Of a DNA stretch of 64,000 nt, positions 52,219-59,681 are shown one piece after another (position 1 is the stretch's first letter; each line of letters begins with the position of its first letter). The DNA is from Oscillibacter sp. (lineage in GTDB: Bacteria; Bacillota; Clostridia; Oscillospirales; Oscillospiraceae): assembly GCA_003539495.1 (NCBI GenBank), contig DPPB01000031.1, positions 145,385-209,384 on the forward strand. The letters run 5' to 3'. Position numbers and translations under genes: made by a program. The notes beneath the pieces were generated by a model, which saw only the letters and a list, made by a program, of their open reading frames with translations, ran no database searches and had not been told where the DNA came from.

Positions 52219-52247
52219 ATCTTATACAAATCAAGAGCCGTTGTCAA
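52219..52247 (-). promoter_or_regulatory. Promoter of the riboswitch-ATPase unit
   Basis: On the minus strand: TTGACA (52242-52247), 17 bases, TAAGAT (52219-52224). Confidence 0.75.
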
Positions 52248-52275
52248 GTCCCTTGTGCCGGGAATGGGAAAAATC

Positions 52276-52304
52276 TTGACGATGATTTTATTATACGGTA
52301 AAAT
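52276..52304 (+). promoter_or_regulatory. Promoter of the 185-aa membrane-protein gene
   Basis: TTGACG (52276-52281), 17 bases, TAAAAT (52299-52304). Confidence 0.75.
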
Positions 52305-52372
52305 GATGACGTAGAAATTTGACAGTGCCGCCTGGCAGGGCGGCGCGAAGCAAACCTGAAAGGAGAACTTCC

Positions 52373-52930
52373 ATGTACGATTACGAATTGTATGGCTCCC
52401 GCATCAGCACTTTAGGCACCCTGGGCATTATTGCCATTCTGCTGGCCATCATCGCCACGGTGCTGGCCTTCATTTTCATCGTTCCGGCCAAACGGCGGGA
52501 GAAAATGGGCAAATTCGGCAAATTCCTTCACGACGCATGCAACTTTAAGTTCCTGATTGTGGAGAAGATCCTGCAGGCGCTGTATATTTTCTTCACGGCG
52601 CTGGTGATCCTGGTGGGCTTTTTCATGCTGTTCTGCTCCGATTGGAGCGGCTGGATGGGCGGTAAGGGCATTCTGCTGATGATCCTGGGGCCCATCGCCG
52701 TGCGTCTGAGCTATGAGCTGGTGATGATGGCGGTGCTGGCGGTGAAGAACATCATCTCCATCAACAGTAAGCTGCGCAACCAGAACGAAGGCGCGGCGGG
52801 CACTGACATCTTTGACCCGGATATGAGCAGCCTGAAGGAGGCCTTCGGAGTGAAGGCGGAGCAGGCGGCCAAGGCGGAACCAGTGGAGAGCGCTCCTGTC
52901 CAGGAGACGAAGGGAACGCCTGAGCAGTAA
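52373..52930 (+). CDS. Membrane protein of unknown function (185 aa)
   Basis: The start at 52373 has AAAGGAGAA 8 bases upstream. Three hydrophobic segments (LGIIAILLAIIATVLAFIFI, then ALYIFFTALVILVGFFML, then GILLMILGPIAVRLSYELV) are separated by a basic loop (KRREKMGKFGKFLHD). The C-terminal ~50 residues are soluble, rich in Glu, Ala and Pro. No family assigned. Divergent from the riboswitch-controlled ATPase gene. Confidence 0.85.
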   Translation: MYDYELYGSRISTLGTLGIIAILLAIIATVLAFIFIVPAKRREKMGKFGKFLHDACNFKFLIVEKILQALYIFFTALVILVGFFMLFCSDWSGWMGGKGILLMILGPIAVRLSYELVMMAVLAVKNIISINSKLRNQNEGAAGTDIFDPDMSSLKEAFGVKAEQAAKAEPVESAPVQETKGTPEQ

Positions 52931-52977
52931 TTGAAGTTTATATAGGTGCAGAAAGGCCCTCCGGCGTGTCAAAAAAG

Positions 52978-53163
52978 CCTCGCAGAGTTTGCCGCCCGCA
53001 GGCGGCAAAAATTTGGAATCATTTTTCACCGCGACATGTGCGTGGGGAAAAATACCTCTCAGGCTGCCAGTGTGGAATTTGTGCGCCACCGGCGCACAAA
53101 TTATGCGCGCAGCAGGCTGCAATCTTTTTGTCGGAAAATTCCAAAGGAATTTTCGACAGTCTC
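52978..53163 (+). repeat. Structured intergenic repeat, full copy B
   Basis: Matches copy A (25532-25716) along its length. H1 52988-52996 with 53001-53009; H3 53076-53087 with 53091-53102 (12 bp perfect, sequence unrelated to H3 of copy A); H4 53129-53142 with 53146-53158 with the same bulged G. The element is flanked by a 15-bp direct repeat, AAAGGCCCTCCGGCG, at 52952-52966 and 53164-53178. Confidence 0.85.
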
Positions 53164-53203
53164 AAAGGCCCTCCGGCGGATGCCGAAGGGCCCTTCCCTT
53201 TTT
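53164..53203 (+). terminator. Terminator of the 185-aa gene, displaced by copy B
   Basis: AAGGCCCTCCGGC pairs with GCCGAAGGGCCCTT, followed by CCCTTTTT. Its left arm also occurs before copy B. Confidence 0.75.
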
Positions 53204-53347
53204 AGCCGATCTCTGCGGTGAATATCTGTTTTCCTTCTCATAATATAAGACAGCAAAAGAGTTTAAACTTTGCAAATGTGCCGGAGGATTTCTCCTGATT
53301 TTGTTCGCCTGCGCAAAATTTTCTGTCCGTTTTAAGTAAAACAGCAG

Positions 53348-53434
53348 AGTGGGGTGTCGAGGACGCCGCCCCCTACAGACACGCTGCAAGGAGTGCAGTG
53401 GGCGGGCCGATGTAGGCATCGGCCCCTACGGAGT
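53348..53434. repeat. GC-rich palindromic intergenic sequence
   Basis: Contains the hairpin GGGCCGATG (53404-53412) with CATCGGCCC (53417-53425) and flanking CCTAC/GTAGG-like segments around a GGCGGCGTCCTCGACACCCC-type block (reverse strand). The style is that of dispersed intergenic palindromes common in Oscillospiraceae genomes (recollection, not checked). Confidence 0.5.
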
Positions 53435-53445
53435 ATTTTTTCGAA

Positions 53446-53480
53446 AAAAACTCCTCCGGCAATAGTCGGAGGAGTTTTTA
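53446..53480 (-). terminator. Terminator of the rplU-prp-rpmA operon
   Basis: A 10-bp stem (AACTCCTCCG with CGGAGGAGTT), with T-runs on both sides. Confidence 0.88.
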
Positions 53481-53488
53481 TGATCCAA

Positions 53489-53770
53489 TTACTCGGCGGG
53501 GTAGACAGAGACCTGCTTGCGGTCCTTGCCCAGGCGCTCGAAACGGACAACACCGTCAGCCTTGGCAAAGAGGGTATCGTCGGAGCCGATGCCCACGTTC
53601 TTGCCGGGGTGAATGTGCGTGCCGCGCTGGCGCACCAGGATATTGCCGGACAGAACAAACTGACCGTCAGCACGCTTGGGGCCCAGGCGCTTGGACTCGG
53701 AATCACGGCCGTTCTTGGTGGAGCCCATACCTTTTTTATGGGCGAAGAATTGCAGACCGATATACAGCAT
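53489..53770 (-). CDS. rpmA: Ribosomal protein L27 with cleavable N-terminal extension
   Basis: Large-subunit protein near the peptidyl transferase centre. After MLYIGLQFFA the conserved HKKGMGSTKNGRDSESKRLG begins. In Firmicutes the first nine or ten residues, ending FFA, are removed by the protease Prp, which is encoded by the preceding gene. 93 residues. Confidence 0.97.
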   Translation of the reverse strand: MLYIGLQFFAHKKGMGSTKNGRDSESKRLGPKRADGQFVLSGNILVRQRGTHIHPGKNVGIGSDDTLFAKADGVVRFERLGKDRKQVSVYPAE

Positions 53771-53818
53771 AATTCAGTACCATCCTTTCTGATAAGATGA
53801 TTGCGGGGAAACAGGAGG

Positions 53819-54148
53819 TCACTCCTCCATCACTTCGATGTTTTCGGGGTATTCGTCGTGGAGCTGGGTAAGGTAGACCATGAGCCCCGTCAGCAGATTC
53901 TGACAGGTGCTCTCCGCCGGGGCGGACAGGCCGCCGGGCAGGCGGAAGGAGATCTTCGCGTCCTTCTCCCGGACCTTTACCGAGGCGCACAGGCCCATCA
54001 CGTCGTTGACGGTACATTCGACCAGACGGATGGCACTGGTGACGGCGGCGCAGACAATGTCCTCGCCCTCCTGGCCCCAGCCGCTGTGGCCCTGGACATC
54101 AAAGCCCACGATGCGGGCTTGCTCCACAAGGAATGAAACGGTGGTCAT
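53819..54148 (-). CDS. prp: Ribosomal-processing cysteine protease Prp (109 aa)
   Basis: Removes the N-terminal extension of L27. The catalytic pair is visible: H21 in GHSGWG and C33 in DIVCAAV. Standard position between rplU and rpmA. The L27 here carries the matching cleavage motif. Confidence 0.95.
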   Translation of the reverse strand: MTTVSFLVEQARIVGFDVQGHSGWGQEGEDIVCAAVTSAIRLVECTVNDVMGLCASVKVREKDAKISFRLPGGLSAPAESTCQNLLTGLMVYLTQLHDEYPENIEVMEE

Positions 54149-54154
54149 ACGCTC

Positions 54155-54466
54155 TTAGAAAGTGATCTTGCCGATCTCAACCTTGGTGTAAGGCTGACGA
54201 TGGCCTTGGCGTTTGCGATAACCCTTTTTGGGGGTGTACTTGAAGATACGGATCTTCTTGCCCTTGCCGTTCTTGACGACGGTGGCGTCCACCTTGGCGC
54301 CCTCCACCACGGGAGTGCCGAACTTGGTGTTCTCCCCATCCACGATGGCCAGAACCTGATCGAAAACCACGGCGTCGCCGGCGTTGACATCCAGCTTCTC
54401 AATGAACAGAGTGTCACCCTCAGAAACATTGTACTGCTTGCCACCGGTCACGATGATTGCCTGCAT
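54155..54466 (-). CDS. rplU: Ribosomal protein L21
   Basis: 103-residue large-subunit protein. The start at 54466 gives the canonical N-terminus (MQAIIVTGGKQYNVSEGD); the C-terminal GYRKRQGHRQPYTKVEI is conserved. First gene of rplU-prp-rpmA, preceded by a structured leader. Confidence 0.97.
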   Translation of the reverse strand: MQAIIVTGGKQYNVSEGDTLFIEKLDVNAGDAVVFDQVLAIVDGENTKFGTPVVEGAKVDATVVKNGKGKKIRIFKYTPKKGYRKRQGHRQPYTKVEIGKITF

Positions 54467-54590
54467 ACTTGTTGCACCTACCTTTCCTTTATTACGGACT
54501 CGCTGTCGGGGGCGGCCTGCCAAGGGGCAGACGCTTGTGACCCATTCAAAGCGGCTTATATAGTTTAACAGACTTTGGGATGCCTGTCAA
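54467..54590 (-). promoter_or_regulatory. rplU promoter and probable L21 autoregulatory leader
   Basis: Promoter on the minus strand: TTGACA (54585-54590), 17 bases, TAAACT (54562-54567). The ~95-base leader that follows is GC-rich with pairing segments (CTGCCCCTTGGCAG, CCGCCCCCGACAGCG) and ends AAAGGAAAGGTAGGTGCAACA just before the start. The layout resembles the Firmicutes L21 leader, through which L21 is thought to control its own operon. The assignment is by resemblance. Confidence 0.65.
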
Positions 54591-54613
54591 CTGATTTGGG
54601 GAAGTTTTTCAGC

Positions 54614-55081
54614 TTATTTTGCGGGATATTTGAGCTTTTCCTCCGTCCAGGAGGCAATAAGGTCACGATACCAGGCACAGTAGGCCCGGCCCTCCTCCAC
54701 GCTGAGGTTTTTATAATTGCCGCACTCGGCAGCGGAGCAGCCGGGCATGGGGCCGCTGTACTCGGCGGCCCGGGCGAAAACCGCCTGCAGGAGGGCGATG
54801 GCCTGGCTGCCGGTCAGCTTATCCCCGTCATAGAGGAAGTAAAAGCCTGTCTGGCAGCCCATGGGCCCGAAGTAGATCACCGCATCCCGGCTCTCGGAAT
54901 TGCGCAGGAGGGTGGCAATGAGATGCTCCACGGAGTGCATCTGGCTGTTTGAAAGCAGCTGGCCGGTGTTGGGCCTTTTAAAGCGCAGATCAAAAGTCAC
55001 CACGTTCCCGTCTCGCCGGGAGAGATACAGACCGGGCACCAGCACGGTGTGATCCACGGTAAAGCTTGCGATACGCTCCAT
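54614..55081 (-). CDS. luxS: S-ribosylhomocysteine lyase LuxS
   Basis: Cleaves S-ribosylhomocysteine to homocysteine and the autoinducer-2 precursor. Metal ligands H49, H53 (HSVEH) and C120 (AECGNYK), and catalytic C76 (FGPMGCQTGFY), are present. 155 residues. Its start overlaps the mtnN stop by one base (TAATG), so mtnN and luxS are coupled and together complete the two-step removal of S-adenosylhomocysteine. Confidence 0.97.
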   Translation of the reverse strand: MERIASFTVDHTVLVPGLYLSRRDGNVVTFDLRFKRPNTGQLLSNSQMHSVEHLIATLLRNSESRDAVIYFGPMGCQTGFYFLYDGDKLTGSQAIALLQAVFARAAEYSGPMPGCSAAECGNYKNLSVEEGRAYCAWYRDLIASWTEEKLKYPAK

Positions 55082-55755
55082 TATTCCGCCTCCAGGTTGC
55101 CGATAAATTTCATGGCCACGCCGTTCAATTCCCGGATGGCCTCGGGGAAGTTGAAGAAGAAGTCGTGGTGCTCCAGCACGCAGTCGCTGACGGACTTCAA
55201 GGACAAAAACGGCACGTCATTCCGGCAGCACACCTGGGCCACGGCGCCCCCCTCCATCTCGCACAGCAGCGGGTGGAAGGTGTCATAGATCCAGTGGCTG
55301 CGGGGGGTATCGGTGGCGAACCAGTCGCCGGTGGCAACCATCCCCGTGCGGTAGGGCAGGCCCGTTTTATCCATGGCGGATCTGGCCTTCTCCGGCCAGG
55401 CGGTGGGGAACTCCACCTTATTCACCGTGGACACCAGGCCCACAGGATCGCCCAGGGCGGAGGTGTCCGAATCGTGCTGCACAAAGCCTGTGGCCAGCAC
55501 CAGTGTCCCGATGGGCACATTTTCAAAGCAGCCCGCCACGCCTACATTCAGCACCACATCGGGGGCGTAGCGGCTGATAAGAAGCTGGGTGGACATGGCG
55601 GCATTCACCTTGCCCACGCCTCCGGCACAGGCCACTATATTTTCACGGATTTGGTAAAAGGATGCACCGGACACCTTTTCTATAAGGTGGGCGTTTTCGT
55701 TTTTCAGCAGGCTCTCGATTTCGCCGTCCATGGCGTACATCATGCCTATTTTCAT
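55081..55755 (-). CDS. mtnN: 5'-methylthioadenosine/S-adenosylhomocysteine nucleosidase
   Basis: Hydrolyses S-adenosylhomocysteine and methylthioadenosine. The start at 55755 has AAAGGAG 9 bases upstream. Motifs: KIGMMYAMDGEI, GVGKVNAAMSTQ, NVGVAGCF, CEMEGGAVAQVC and SLKSVSDC with the catalytic Asp. First gene of mtnN-luxS, behind a 195-base leader. Confidence 0.95.
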   Translation of the reverse strand: MKIGMMYAMDGEIESLLKNENAHLIEKVSGASFYQIRENIVACAGGVGKVNAAMSTQLLISRYAPDVVLNVGVAGCFENVPIGTLVLATGFVQHDSDTSALGDPVGLVSTVNKVEFPTAWPEKARSAMDKTGLPYRTGMVATGDWFATDTPRSHWIYDTFHPLLCEMEGGAVAQVCCRNDVPFLSLKSVSDCVLEHHDFFFNFPEAIRELNGVAMKFIGNLEAE

Positions 55756-55957
55756 GGAGTGGTCTCCTTTCGGTTTCAAATTCAGCGTGTTGAAAAAGTC
55801 TTTTCGCCCCGCCGCCTAAGCTTTTGAAGCTTTAAGAGAGCTTCAAGAGCTACTGATTTCAATGGTAAGGGACACCCTTGTTGGGTTTCCCTCACACACC
55901 CTTCCTCACGGTTCTTGCAAATTCTACCGCTTTATCTGCAATCTGAAATTGCCTCAT
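55756..55957 (-). other. Long leader of mtnN-luxS
   Basis: About 195 transcribed bases precede mtnN. They contain the palindrome at 55864-55893 and an AAGCTTTTGAAGCTTT-type inverted repeat near 55818. I do not recognise an S-adenosylmethionine or S-adenosylhomocysteine riboswitch in it. Confidence 0.4.
55864..55893. repeat. Palindromic repeat hairpin (GGGAAACC type), copy 2
   Basis: GTAAGGGACACCC pairs imperfectly with GGGTTTCCCTCAC. It resembles the hairpin at 45795-45829, although the two lie in unrelated contexts. Confidence 0.45.
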
Positions 55958-55986
55958 ATTATACCTTTTTTTGCTCCGAATTGCAA
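55958..55986 (-). promoter_or_regulatory. Promoter of mtnN-luxS
   Basis: On the minus strand: TTGCAA (55981-55986), 17 bases, TATAAT (55958-55963). Confidence 0.82.
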
Positions 55987-56056
55987 CAGGCCGTTGCCCG
56001 AAACGAAAAAATAGGGTAGAATGGAATCAGATTTTGAATGGCAAGGAGGGACGGCC

Positions 56057-57217
56057 ATGGACGCAGTGGGCGTTGTATGTGAATTTGACCCCCTGCACCG
56101 GGGACATGAGCGGCTGCTGCGCCGGGCCGGGGAATCGGGCCGGGTGCTGGTGTGCGCCATGAGCGGCAACTTCACCCAGCGGGGCGGCGCAGCCTGTGTG
56201 GAGAAATTTGCCCGGGCGGAGATGGCCGTGCGCTGCGGGGCCGATCTGGTGGTAGAGCTGCCCACTCCCTGGGCCATGGCCACGGCGGAGAAATTCGCAG
56301 ACGGCGGCGTATCCCTCCTGGCCCAATGTGGGGTGAAAACTCTCTATTTCGGCAGTGAGTGCGGGGACACAGACGCCCTGTGGGCCACGGCGGAGGCACT
56401 GCTGCGGGCGGATGTTCACCGGGCTATCCGGCTGGAAATGGGCGGAGGGCTCCCCTACGCCGCCGCCCGGCAGGCAGTGCTGGAGCGAGAAACCGGGCTC
56501 GGCGCGCTCCTGGCTCAGCCCAACAACACCCTGGCCGTGGAATATCTCAAGGCCATCCGCCGACGGGGCCTTACCGCAGAGGCAGTTACGGTGCGCCGGG
56601 AGGACGGCGGTCACCACGGGACTGCCTCGGCCTCCCATATTCGGGCGCTGCTGGCAGCGGGCCAAGAGGCGAAGGCCTTCGCCCTGATGCCCCCACAGGC
56701 AGCGGACATCCTGGGCCGGGAGATGAAAAAGGGCCTGGCCCCGGTAGACCCAGCCCGGCTGGAGAGGGCCATGCTGGCCCGGCTGCGGCTGATGAACGAG
56801 CACGACTTCGCTTCTTACGACAGCGGCGGCGAGGGGCTGTACCGACGGGTGTATCGGGCGGTACAGGAGGGCGGCAGCCTGGGGGATATTCTGACCCGGG
56901 CCACCACCAAGCGCTACCCCACCGCCCGGGTGCGGCGGATGCTGTGGGCGGTATTCCTGGGCCTGGAGGCGCCCGGAGAGGACATCCCCTATGTCCGAAT
57001 TCTGGCCGCCACAGAGGCGGGGCGAAGGCTCCTGCGGCAGATGCAGGACGCAGGTGTGCCGGTGCTGACCAAGGCGGCGGATGTGGGCCGATTGGGCCCA
57101 TCGGCAGAGGCACTCTTCACCCGGGAGGCCCGCCGGACGGATGTATACGCCCTGGCATGCCCCGGCTCCCCCCTCCCCTGCGGCAGTGATTGGCGGCGGA
57201 CGCCGACGATGATTTGA
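56057..57217 (+). CDS. tmcAL: tRNA(Met) cytidine acetate ligase (TmcAL/YlbM family)
   Basis: Modifies the wobble cytidine of elongator tRNA-Met using acetate and ATP. The start at 56057 has GGAGGG 7 bases upstream. The nucleotidyltransferase motif HRGH is at 14-17 (CEFDPLHRGH), followed by MSGNFTQRGGAACVEKFARAEMA, and ISQ-type residues later appear as SHIRALLAAG. 386 residues, near the family norm. Function from Bacillus TmcAL. Confidence 0.92.
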   Translation: MDAVGVVCEFDPLHRGHERLLRRAGESGRVLVCAMSGNFTQRGGAACVEKFARAEMAVRCGADLVVELPTPWAMATAEKFADGGVSLLAQCGVKTLYFGSECGDTDALWATAEALLRADVHRAIRLEMGGGLPYAAARQAVLERETGLGALLAQPNNTLAVEYLKAIRRRGLTAEAVTVRREDGGHHGTASASHIRALLAAGQEAKAFALMPPQAADILGREMKKGLAPVDPARLERAMLARLRLMNEHDFASYDSGGEGLYRRVYRAVQEGGSLGDILTRATTKRYPTARVRRMLWAVFLGLEAPGEDIPYVRILAATEAGRRLLRQMQDAGVPVLTKAADVGRLGPSAEALFTREARRTDVYALACPGSPLPCGSDWRRTPTMI

Positions 57218-57233
57218 AGGAAGGGAAAGGCTT

Positions 57234-57505
57234 ATGCTGAAAATGATTACAGGAGCCCATATCCCCACGCCGGAGCGTTTGACCCCGTCCTATATGCTAT
57301 CCGACGGGTATTTGACCGCCAATGTAAATGCTGATGACATCCTCCCCCTGATAAACAGCTTTATTGATCTGCATGAGGGTCCCTTTTTAGCCCATCCTCC
57401 CCCGGCGAGAGTGTTGCCATTGAGCTGGAAGGCCACACTGCCGCAGATGCTATAGATATCCTGAAAAGCATTGGACTGTATTTTGCTGAGCAGCGCGAGG
57501 AGTAG
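57234..57505 (+). pseudogene. Frameshifted small gene
   Basis: The frame beginning MLKMITGAHIPTPERL (ATG at 57234, AAGGAAAGG upstream) runs well to FIDLHEGPF and then loses coherence near 57390. A second frame restores a natural-looking protein (VAIELEGHTAADAIDILK, ending at TAG 57503-57505). A frameshift or small deletion of about 57385-57410 is likely. The family is not recognised. Confidence 0.6.
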
Positions 57506-57579
57506 TCATAAAAAGGGAATTTCTGCTGTAAACGGCAGAGATGAAGATTGAGCTAAAATAATTTGAAGGAGGAGCCCTT

Positions 57580-58065
57580 ATGAAAATCACCCATGCATCC
57601 ATGCAGGACCTGGCGGCGGTCGCCGCGGTGGAGGCCATGTGCTTTCCCCCCGCGGAAGCGGCCACGGAAAAAGACTTTGCCGGTAGGATCCAACACTACG
57701 GGAACCACTTCTGGCTGATGTTCGACGGGGACCGGCTCATTGCGTTTGTAGACGGCTTTGTGACGGACGAGGCAGATCTGACCGACGAGATGTACGCGAA
57801 CGCCGCCATGCACAACGAAAACGGTGCGTGGCAAATGATCTTCGGCGTGAACACACTGCCCCAGTACCGCAGGCACGGGTACGCCGAGAAGCTGATCCGT
57901 CAGGCCATCGACGAGGCCAAGGAGCAGGGACGCAAGGGCCTTGTGCTGACGTGTAAGGAGAAGCTGATCCACTACTATGGGAAGCTCGGTTTTATAGACG
58001 AGGGAGTATCGGATAAATCCACCCACGGAAACGTTGTGTGGCACCAAATGCGGCTGACCTTTTAA
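57580..58065 (+). CDS. GNAT-family N-acetyltransferase (161 aa)
   Basis: Acetyl-CoA-dependent acyltransferase fold. The acetyl-CoA loop is NTLPQYRRHGYAEKLIRQAI and the C-terminal strand GLVLTCKEKLIHYYGKLGFIDEG. Pattern closest to arylalkylamine/polyamine-type GNATs; the substrate is unknown. AAGGAGGAG precedes the ATG. Confidence 0.92.
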   Translation: MKITHASMQDLAAVAAVEAMCFPPAEAATEKDFAGRIQHYGNHFWLMFDGDRLIAFVDGFVTDEADLTDEMYANAAMHNENGAWQMIFGVNTLPQYRRHGYAEKLIRQAIDEAKEQGRKGLVLTCKEKLIHYYGKLGFIDEGVSDKSTHGNVVWHQMRLTF

Positions 58066-58180
58066 TTAAGACCGTCTCAGACCGGCCGGATGATAAGTGC
58101 TTTGCCATGCTGTGCAGAAGCCATACCGAGAAACAGGGAAACGCCAAAATGGCAGAAAATCCCTTTGATTTTTCCCCGTC

Positions 58181-58218
58181 ATAAGAAAAAGACGCACTTT
58201 CGTGCGTCTTTTTCTTAT
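58181..58218. terminator. Bidirectional terminator
   Basis: A 17-bp perfect palindrome (58181-58197 with 58202-58218) with A- and T-runs in the arms, between the convergent GNAT and 74-aa genes. Confidence 0.9.
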
Positions 58219-58271
58219 GGAGAGAGGAAGAAAGAGTCAAGCATAGCTGCTCTGTAGTAGCAAAAGATCCA

Positions 58272-58496
58272 TCAAGCGTGATTGTGCGCATGATCGGATG
58301 CACGGCGCTCCTCGTTGTCCCGCTCGGCCAGCAGTGCTTTGGCAGTGGCCCAGGTAGCGATCGCACCGAAAATCAGGGTAACATAGCCGCCCGCCGCACG
58401 AACAGGTGCATCGGCGGCCGTCAGCAGAAAGGCGGACGCCACCATCATCACAAGCATCACAACAGCAACAGAAATGTAAGTATAGATATTTTTCAT
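58272..58496 (-). CDS. Small membrane protein (74 aa)
   Basis: AGGAGG lies 8 bases before the ATG. Two hydrophobic helices (YISVAVVMLVMMVASAFLL and VTLIFGAIATWATAKALL) are followed by a charged, His-rich tail (ERRASDHAHNHA) that might bind metal. Divergent from a LysR gene, so probably its target. No family recognised. Confidence 0.75.
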   Translation of the reverse strand: MKNIYTYISVAVVMLVMMVASAFLLTAADAPVRAAGGYVTLIFGAIATWATAKALLAERDNEERRASDHAHNHA

Positions 58497-58579
58497 GGTA
58501 GATTCCTCCTTGAAGATTTTTATTTTGGGGTCTTGCAGTTTCTATGGTCATATAGTAGAATAAATAACAAGAAAAGTAA

Positions 58580-58599
58580 AGCTATAGAATATTATAGCT
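58580..58599. promoter_or_regulatory. LysR-type operator candidate
   Basis: AGCTATAGAATATTATAGCT is a near-perfect 20-base palindrome with the T-N11-A core of LysR sites. It lies in the spacer between the divergent 74-aa and LysR genes. Confidence 0.65.
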
Positions 58600-58638
58600 T
58601 ATATCAGTATTACTAACAGCAAAGGAGGAGGGATTTTT

Positions 58639-59520
58639 ATGGAAACAGCCCGGTGCCGGGCAGTACTGGCGGCGGCAGAGACGGGAAGCTTTTCCCGGGC
58701 GGCGGAGGTGCTGCGCTATACCCCATCGGGAGTGAACCAGCTGGTGACCGCCTTTGAAAATGAGCTGGGCTTCTCCGTATTTCGCCGCAGTACCAAGGGC
58801 GTGAGCCTGACGGAAAACGGCCAGTTGCTGCTGCCCACGGTGCGGGAATTTCTGCGCCAGGAGGACCGCCTTTTTGAGCTGGCCACAGAGATCAACGGCC
58901 TGCTCATCGGCAGCGTGACCATCGCCGCCTACTCCAGCATTGCCACCCACTGGCTGCCGGCGGTGATCCGGGTCTTTCAGCAAGACTACCCCCACGTATC
59001 TATCCGGCTCATGGAGGGCATCTGGCAGGAGGTATCCGGGTGGCTGGACGACCGCACGGCGGACATCGGTTTTTTCAGCTACCAGGAGGGCATGCCCTAT
59101 GAGTGGATCCCCCTGGCGGAGGATCCTATGCTGGCCCTGCTGCCGCAGGGCCATCCTCTGGCGGATGCATCCGCTTATCCGCTGAAGGATTGTGAGAAGG
59201 ACGATTTCATCATGCCTGCCCTGGGCTGTGATGACGACGTAGAGGCCCTGTTTCGACACTACGGCATCGTGCCCAAGATCCGCTTTACCACTATGGAGAA
59301 CTTTTCTGCAATGTCCATGGTGGAGCAGGGCCTGGGCATCAGCATCATGAACCAGCTTATCACCGAGGGGCATATCTGTAATGTTGTGAAACTTCCCCTG
59401 GCTCCGCCCGCCCAAATCACCATGGGCGCAGCCCTGCACTCCCGGGTGGACGCCTCCCCGGCGGTGAAAATGTTTTTAAAGTATGCCGTGCGGATGCTGA
59501 CACAGACCGAAACGACATAG
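58639..59520 (+). CDS. LysR-family transcriptional regulator (293 aa)
   Basis: The N-terminal helix-turn-helix (TARCRAVLAAAETGSFSRAAE, then YTPSGVNQLVTAFENELG) and the effector domain (DIGFFSYQEGMPYEWIPLAEDP, VEQGLGISIMN) are standard. GGAGGAGGG precedes the ATG. A palindromic site in the divergent spacer suggests autoregulation and control of the neighbouring membrane protein. Confidence 0.93.
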   Translation: METARCRAVLAAAETGSFSRAAEVLRYTPSGVNQLVTAFENELGFSVFRRSTKGVSLTENGQLLLPTVREFLRQEDRLFELATEINGLLIGSVTIAAYSSIATHWLPAVIRVFQQDYPHVSIRLMEGIWQEVSGWLDDRTADIGFFSYQEGMPYEWIPLAEDPMLALLPQGHPLADASAYPLKDCEKDDFIMPALGCDDDVEALFRHYGIVPKIRFTTMENFSAMSMVEQGLGISIMNQLITEGHICNVVKLPLAPPAQITMGAALHSRVDASPAVKMFLKYAVRMLTQTETT

Positions 59521-59521
59521 C

Positions 59522-59562
59522 AAAATGGCAGACAGCGTTTGCGTGCTGTCTGCCATTTTTAT
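59522..59562 (+). terminator. Terminator after the LysR gene
   Basis: A 14-bp stem (AAATGGCAGACAGC with its complement) followed by a T-rich run. Confidence 0.88.
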
Positions 59563-59681
59563 TTTTCAGGATGCTTGTCCGGTTTTTTCACCGCCACGGG
59601 GAGCTTCTCCGGGAACAGGGCCGCCCCGGATTGTCAGCGGCGGGGGTTTAGAGCCACAGCGGGCTATCCCGCGCCTATTCT

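Noticed and set aside
25532..53163. Spaced palindromic repeats considered as a CRISPR array
   Set aside because: The copies are 27 kb apart, about 185 bp long and without regular spacers; no cas genes occur in the window.
55756..55957. S-adenosylmethionine or S-adenosylhomocysteine riboswitch before mtnN-luxS
   Set aside because: The leader is long and structured but I could not find the conserved core of any SAM or SAH class.
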